From JAURVT01 sp049059935 (GTDB taxonomy: Bacteria; Actinomycetota; Actinomycetes; Propionibacteriales; Nocardioidaceae): a stretch of 32,801 nt of DNA. Below are positions 28,701-32,801 of this stretch, piece after piece. Position 1 is the stretch's first letter. Each line of letters opens with the position of its first letter. Both the position numbers and the translations under genes were made by a program. Under the pieces are notes generated by a model, which was not told the origin of the DNA, did no database searches, and worked only from the letters and a program-made list of their open reading frames with translations. Location: contig NZ_JBMGQR010000050.1 of assembly GCF_049059935.1 (NCBI RefSeq), positions 1-32,801 on the forward strand, in the 5' to 3' direction.

Positions 28701-29060
28701 GTGAACGCCTACATCCCGATCCTGGCCCTCGGCGTGGTGGCCGCGGGGTTCGCGGTCTTCTCCGTGGGCATCGCGCCGTTCACCGGCCCCGCGCGCTACA
28801 ACCGCGCCAAGCTCGACTCCTACGAGTGCGGCATCGAGCCCACGCCGCAGCCCATCGGTGGCGGCAGGGTCTCGGTCAAGTACTTCATCACCGCGATGAT
28901 GTTCATCGTCTTCGACATCGAGGTGATCATCCTCTACCCGTACGCCGTGGCGTCCGACCAGCTCGGCTGGTTCCCGCTGTGGGCCGCGGTGCTCTTCCTG
29001 GTCAACGTCACGATCGCGTACGCCTACGAGTGGCGGCGCGGCGGAATGGAGTGGGACTGA
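28701..29060 (+). CDS. nuoA: NADH-quinone oxidoreductase subunit A
   Basis: A membrane subunit of complex I, 119 residues, with three helices (about 4-25, 60-80 and 90-110). The conserved loop YECGIEP (41-47) and FDIEVIILYP (71-80) identify NuoA; this region lies at the quinone-channel entrance. GTG start with a strong AGGGGAG site. First gene of the nuo operon, with only two bases between its stop and the nuoB ATG. Confidence 0.95.
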   Translation: MNAYIPILALGVVAAGFAVFSVGIAPFTGPARYNRAKLDSYECGIEPTPQPIGGGRVSVKYFITAMMFIVFDIEVIILYPYAVASDQLGWFPLWAAVLFLVNVTIAYAYEWRRGGMEWD

Positions 29061-29062
29061 CC

Positions 29063-29617
29063 ATGGGACTCGAAGAGAAGCTCCCCAGCGGAGTGCTCCT
29101 GTCCACCGTCGAGGGCCTGGCGGGGTACTTCCGCAAGGCCTCGTTCTGGCCGGCCACCTTCGGCCTGGCCTGCTGCGCCATCGAGATGATGACGTTCGGC
29201 GCGCCGCGCTACGACTCCTCGCGCTTCGGCATGGAGGTGTTCCGTCCCTCGCCGCGCCAGGCCGACCTGATGATCGTCGCCGGCCGCGTCAGCCAGAAGA
29301 TGGCGCCCGTCCTGCGCCAGATCTACGACCAGATGGCCGGCCCCAAGTACGTCCTCGCGATGGGCGTCTGCGCCAGCTCGGGCGGCATGTTCAACAACTA
29401 CGCGATCGTGCAGGGCGTCGACCACGTCGTCCCCGTCGACATGTACCTGCCCGGCTGCCCGCCGCGGCCCGAGATGCTGATCGACGCGATCCTCAAGCTG
29501 CACTCGGACATCCAGCACACCAAGCTCGGTGCGCACCGCCTCGCCGAGATCGACGAGCTGGAGACCGCCGCGCTGGGAGCCACCCCGACCATCGAGCAGA
29601 AGGGTCTGCTCCGGTGA
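29063..29617 (+). CDS. nuoB: NADH-quinone oxidoreductase subunit B
   Basis: The 184-residue peripheral-arm subunit that holds cluster N2, the last iron-sulfur cluster before the quinone. The four ligands are present: the adjacent pair Cys37-Cys38 (GLACCAIEMM), Cys103 (GVCASSGG) and Cys132 (PGCPPRPE). The C-terminus has the usual actinobacterial extension. Overlaps nuoC by four bases (GTGA), so translation is coupled. Confidence 0.96.
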   Translation: MGLEEKLPSGVLLSTVEGLAGYFRKASFWPATFGLACCAIEMMTFGAPRYDSSRFGMEVFRPSPRQADLMIVAGRVSQKMAPVLRQIYDQMAGPKYVLAMGVCASSGGMFNNYAIVQGVDHVVPVDMYLPGCPPRPEMLIDAILKLHSDIQHTKLGAHRLAEIDELETAALGATPTIEQKGLLR

Positions 29618-30366
29618 GCGACGACGTCCAGCGTCCGAACACCCAGGACCCCAGCCACGAGCAGGTCCGCGAGCCGCGCGGCGCCGAGGTCGTGCCCAGC
29701 GACGCGAGCACGCTCGAGGTCGTCGACGTCCGCGAGGGCATGTTCGGCGTCCGCGGGACGGGCGACACCTCCGGCTACGGCGGCCTCACGCGGCCCATCA
29801 CGCTGCCCGGCGCCACGCAGCGTCCCTACGGCGGCTGGTTCGACGACGTCGCCGACCGGCTCGAGTCGGCCCTCGTCCGCGAGGAGCTCACCGGGTCGAT
29901 CGAGAAGGTCGTCGTCGACCGCGACGAGCTGACGTTCCACGTCCGCGCCGCCGACCTCCTCACCGTCGCGCGCGTCATGCGCGACGACCCCGCGCTGCGC
30001 TTCGAGCTGTGCAGCGCGGTCTCCGGCGTCCACTACCCGCACGAGACCGGCCGCGAGCTGCACGTCGTGCACCACCTGCTGTCGATGACGCACAACCGCC
30101 GCGTCCGGCTCGAGGTGTCGGTGCCCGACGCCGACCCGCACCTGCCGTCCGTCGTGCCGGTCTACCCGACCGCCGACTGGCACGAGCGCGAGGCCTGGGA
30201 CATGTTCGGCATCGTCTTCGACGGCCACCCCGCGCTCACCCGCATCCTGATGCCCGACGACTGGCCGGGCCACCCGCAGCGCAAGGACTACCCCCTCGGC
30301 GGCATCCCCGTCGAGTACAAGGGCGCGACGGTCCCGCCGCCCGACCAGCGGAGGTCGTACAACTGA
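29614..30366 (+). CDS. nuoC: NADH-quinone oxidoreductase subunit C
   Basis: The 30-kDa-type subunit of the complex I connecting module, 250 residues. The signature YPTADWHEREAWDMFGI (184-200) and the end RILMPDDWPGHPQRKDYPLGG (210-230 region) are diagnostic. The first about 60 residues are polar and poorly conserved, as usual in actinobacteria. GTG start inside the nuoB end. NuoC and NuoD are separate here, unlike the fused form of enterobacteria. Confidence 0.95.
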   Translation: MSDDVQRPNTQDPSHEQVREPRGAEVVPSDASTLEVVDVREGMFGVRGTGDTSGYGGLTRPITLPGATQRPYGGWFDDVADRLESALVREELTGSIEKVVVDRDELTFHVRAADLLTVARVMRDDPALRFELCSAVSGVHYPHETGRELHVVHHLLSMTHNRRVRLEVSVPDADPHLPSVVPVYPTADWHEREAWDMFGIVFDGHPALTRILMPDDWPGHPQRKDYPLGGIPVEYKGATVPPPDQRRSYN

Positions 30367-31715
30367 TGACCCAGACCCAGAACCCGTCGTCCGACCCGTA
30401 CGCGGGCGCGCAGGAGACCACCAGCGGTCCGGTGTTCACCGTCACCGGGCAGGACTGGGACTCGGTCACGGCCGGCTCGGACGGACGCGACGAGCACATC
30501 GTGGTCAACATGGGCCCGCAGCACCCGTCCACGCACGGCGTGCTGCGCCTGATCCTCGAGGTCGACGGCGAGATGGTCACCGAGGCCCGCGCGGGCATCG
30601 GCTACCTGCACACCGGCATCGAGAAGAACATGGAGTTCCGCAGCTGGACGCAGGGCGTCACGTTCTGCACCCGCATGGACTACGTGGCGCCGTTCTTCAA
30701 CGAGGCCGCCTACGTCCTCGCCGTCGAGAAGCTGCTCGGGATCACCGACGAGATCCCCGAGAAGGCCCAGACGCTGCGGGTCCTGATGATGGAGCTCAAC
30801 CGCATCTCCTCGCACCTGGTGTGCATCGCCACCGGCGGCATGGAGCTCGGCGCGCTCACCGTCATGACGTGCGGCTTCCGCGACCGCGAGATGATCCTCG
30901 ACCTGTTCGAGCTGATCACCGGCCTGCGGATGAACTCGGCGTACTTCCGTCCCGGCGGCGTCTCGCTCGACCTCCCCAGCGGTGCGCTGGAGAAGATCGC
31001 CGAGGTCGTCGCGCTGCTGCGCAAGCGCCTGCCGGAGTACGCCGCGCTCTGCAACGCCAACCCGATCTTCAAGGGCCGCCTGGTCGACGTCGGCTACCTC
31101 GACGTGGCCGGCTGCCTGTCGCTCGGCATCACCGGCCCGCCGCTTCGCGCCACCGGCCTGGACTGGGACCTGCGCAAGAAGCAGCCCTACTCCGGCTACG
31201 AGACGTACGACTTCGAGGCGATCACCTGGGACCAGCCCGACTCGTACGGACGCTTCCGCGTGCGCCAGGCCGAGATGTGGGAGTCGCTCAAGATCGTGGA
31301 GCAGGCCGCCGCACGGCTGGCGAAGATGGAGGGCGAGCCCGTCATGGTCGCCGACAAGAAGATCGCCTGGCCCGCGCAGCTGTCCATCGGCGCCGACGGC
31401 ATGGGCAACTCGCTCGACCACATCAAGCACATCATGGGCGAGTCCATGGAGGCGCTGATCCACCACTTCAAGCTCGTCACCGAGGGCTTCCGGGTGCCGG
31501 CCGGCCAGGCCTACGTCGGGATCGAGTCGCCCCGCGGCGAGATCGGCTGCCACGTGGTCTCCGACGGCGGCACGCGCCCGTACCGTGCGCACTTCCGCGA
31601 CCCGTCCTTCGTCAACCTGCAGGGCACGTCGGTGATGAGCGAGGGCGGCATGCTGTCCGACGTCATCGTCGCGATCGCGAGCATCGACCCGGTGATGGGA
31701 GGGGTGGACCGGTGA
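30366..31715 (+). CDS. nuoD: NADH-quinone oxidoreductase subunit D
   Basis: The 49-kDa-type subunit (449 residues) that forms the quinone-binding cavity with NuoB. Near the N-terminus is VNMGPQHPSTHGVLRL (about 47-62), containing the conserved quinone-site histidines, then ARAGIGYLHTGIEKNME. The C-terminus has SPRGEIGCHVVSDGG and ends in DPVMGGVDR. The ATG overlaps the nuoC stop by one base (TGATG) and the stop overlaps nuoE (GTGA). Confidence 0.96.
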   Translation: MTQTQNPSSDPYAGAQETTSGPVFTVTGQDWDSVTAGSDGRDEHIVVNMGPQHPSTHGVLRLILEVDGEMVTEARAGIGYLHTGIEKNMEFRSWTQGVTFCTRMDYVAPFFNEAAYVLAVEKLLGITDEIPEKAQTLRVLMMELNRISSHLVCIATGGMELGALTVMTCGFRDREMILDLFELITGLRMNSAYFRPGGVSLDLPSGALEKIAEVVALLRKRLPEYAALCNANPIFKGRLVDVGYLDVAGCLSLGITGPPLRATGLDWDLRKKQPYSGYETYDFEAITWDQPDSYGRFRVRQAEMWESLKIVEQAAARLAKMEGEPVMVADKKIAWPAQLSIGADGMGNSLDHIKHIMGESMEALIHHFKLVTEGFRVPAGQAYVGIESPRGEIGCHVVSDGGTRPYRAHFRDPSFVNLQGTSVMSEGGMLSDVIVAIASIDPVMGGVDR

Positions 31716-32575
31716 GCATCGATCCCGAGGCCCGCACGACGGGCGACCTCGACGCGGGCGTCCGCGGCGAGCTGGCCGAGATCGCCGGCCGCTACCCGCA
31801 GTCTCGCTCGGCGCTGCTGCCGATGCTGCACCTGCTGCAGTCGGTGCAGGGCTACGTCACGCCCGAGGGCATCGAGCTGTGCGCGGAGGTCCTCGGCATC
31901 ACCACCGCCGAGGTGTCCGGCGTCGCGACCTTCTACACGATGTACAAGCGTCGACCGGTCGGCACGCACCACGTGGGCGTCTGCACCAACACGCTGTGCG
32001 CGGTGATGGGCGGCGACGCGATCCTCAAGCGCCTCGAGGAGCACCTCGACGTCGGTCACGACGAGACCACCGACGACGGCACGATCACCCTCGAGCACGT
32101 CGAGTGCAACGCGGCCTGCGACTACGCGCCGGTGATGATGGTCAACTGGGAGTTCTTCGACAACCAGACGCCCGACTCGGCCGTCGCGGTCGTCGACGCG
32201 CTGCGCGAGGGACGCGAGGTGCTGCCCACGCGCGGCGCCCGCATCACCTCCTGGCGCGAGGGCGAGCGCCTGCTCGCGGGCTTCCCCGACGGACGCGCCG
32301 ACGAGGGCCCCGCCGCCGGGCCGGCCTCGCTGCTCGGCCTGGGCATCGCGCGCGAGAACGACTGGCGCGCCCCCGACAGCGACGCGGTGGGCGACGTCGA
32401 GGGCCACGAGCCCGTCACCGACCCCGCCGGCACGCAGGGCGAGAAGGCGGTCCAGGCCGCCGAGCAGGGCACCGACGAGAACGCCGAGGCCGAGGCCGTC
32501 GAGGCCGAGGCCGAGGAGAAGACCGGGGCCACCCCGGCGGCCGAGCGCGACGACGCCCAGGAGGACGACCGATGA
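31712..32575 (+). CDS. nuoE: NADH-quinone oxidoreductase subunit E with long acidic tail
   Basis: The 24-kDa-type subunit carrying the [2Fe-2S] cluster N1a. A thioredoxin-like domain holds all four ligands: Cys91 and Cys96 (GVCTNTLCAV), Cys132 and Cys136 (VECNAACDY). At 287 residues it is much longer than the roughly 160-residue core. The last about 95 residues are low-complexity, rich in Ala, Glu and Asp (for example ENAEAEAVEAEAEEK), probably disordered. GTG start overlapping nuoD; ATGA overlap with nuoF. The tail is common in outline in actinobacteria, but its role is unknown. Confidence 0.94.
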   Translation: MSIDPEARTTGDLDAGVRGELAEIAGRYPQSRSALLPMLHLLQSVQGYVTPEGIELCAEVLGITTAEVSGVATFYTMYKRRPVGTHHVGVCTNTLCAVMGGDAILKRLEEHLDVGHDETTDDGTITLEHVECNAACDYAPVMMVNWEFFDNQTPDSAVAVVDALREGREVLPTRGARITSWREGERLLAGFPDGRADEGPAAGPASLLGLGIARENDWRAPDSDAVGDVEGHEPVTDPAGTQGEKAVQAAEQGTDENAEAEAVEAEAEEKTGATPAAERDDAQEDDR

Positions 32576-32801
32576 GCATCCCCACGCTGACCCCGGTCCT
32601 GTCGGACACCTGGGACACCGAGCGTTCCTGGACCCTCGAGGGCTACGGCGGCGACTACGCCGGCCTGCGCCGAGCGCTGACGATGCTCCCCGACGACGTC
32701 ATCACGACCGTCAAGGACTCCGGCCTGCGCGGGCGCGGCGGCGCCGGCTTCCCCACCGGCATGAAGTGGGGCTTCATTCCCCAAGGCGACGGCAAGCCGC
32801 A
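32572..32801 (+). CDS. nuoF: NADH-quinone oxidoreductase subunit F, N-terminal fragment
   Basis: The first 76 codons of the 51-kDa-type NADH- and FMN-binding subunit; the gene runs off the window. The visible glycine-rich FMN loop LRGRGGAGFPTGMKWGF (about 53-69) is diagnostic. The start overlaps the nuoE stop (ATGA). NuoG and the membrane subunits are expected further downstream. Confidence 0.93.
   Translation, partial: MSIPTLTPVLSDTWDTERSWTLEGYGGDYAGLRRALTMLPDDVITTVKDSGLRGRGGAGFPTGMKWGFIPQGDGKP

Noticed and set aside
1..32801. tRNA, rRNA or riboswitch genes
   Set aside because: No cloverleaf, rRNA or recognisable riboswitch core was found by eye; gaps are too short except 28210-28700, which holds only dyads.

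Overview
The window is a GC-rich actinobacterial chromosome segment, all core genome in character, with dense genes, short intergenic gaps and many GTG starts. The gene content fits a Nocardioidaceae-type organism such as Nocardioides or Aeromicrobium: System II cytochrome c assembly, menaquinone synthesis, a 14-subunit type complex I operon, DUF4229, DUF3516 helicase and YoaK. The genus is inference. No IS element, prophage, CRISPR array, tRNA or rRNA was seen.

Layout. 1-243 is the 3' end of ccsB, converging on a small PLDc_N membrane protein (493-750, minus) across a gap with two related palindromes. 846-3637 holds a threonine dehydratase-like PLP enzyme followed by a NarL-type histidine kinase and response regulator. 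A perfect palindrome at 3638-3655 precedes a MacB/FtsX-type ABC exporter (3754-6948), which ends in a very strong hairpin. 7086-8439 is DUF4229 plus a cysteine-desulfhydrase-like PLP enzyme. 8505-14271 carries menA (minus), menE, a DUF559/AbiEi-like gene (minus), menC and menD. 14342-17538 is a GMC alcohol oxidoreductase plus aldehyde dehydrogenase operon, followed by a 44-codon gene and a large LAL-type LuxR regulator. 20903-21151 is a small membrane protein. On the minus strand follow a Ski2-like DUF3516 helicase and a YoaK protein, then a plus-strand SGNH hydrolase, a minus-strand CPBP protease and menF, and plus-strand menG. nuoA-nuoF begins at 28701 and runs off the window.

How it works together. 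menF, menD, menC, menE, menA and menG cover every menaquinone step except MenH and MenB, which are absent here. The quinone is the electron acceptor for the Nuo complex encoded at the right end and feeds the cytochrome c branch served by ccsB, so the window is largely a respiratory-chain locus. A Rex-operator-like palindrome lies in the nuo leader.

Two features stand out. First, eleven genes on both strands start with an -10-like hexamer (NANNNT, often TANNNT) exactly six bases before the ATG/GTG, with two or three more at seven or eight. This indicates pervasive leaderless transcription and fixes several start codons. Second, two unrelated families of intergenic palindromic elements occur as pairs flanking a single gene: a 93-bp pair around the DUF559 gene and an 82-bp pair around the small membrane gene. 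Each element has three copies of a 10-bp core at exactly conserved spacing, so the left core can pair with either of two partners, or two left cores with one. I do not recognise these elements.
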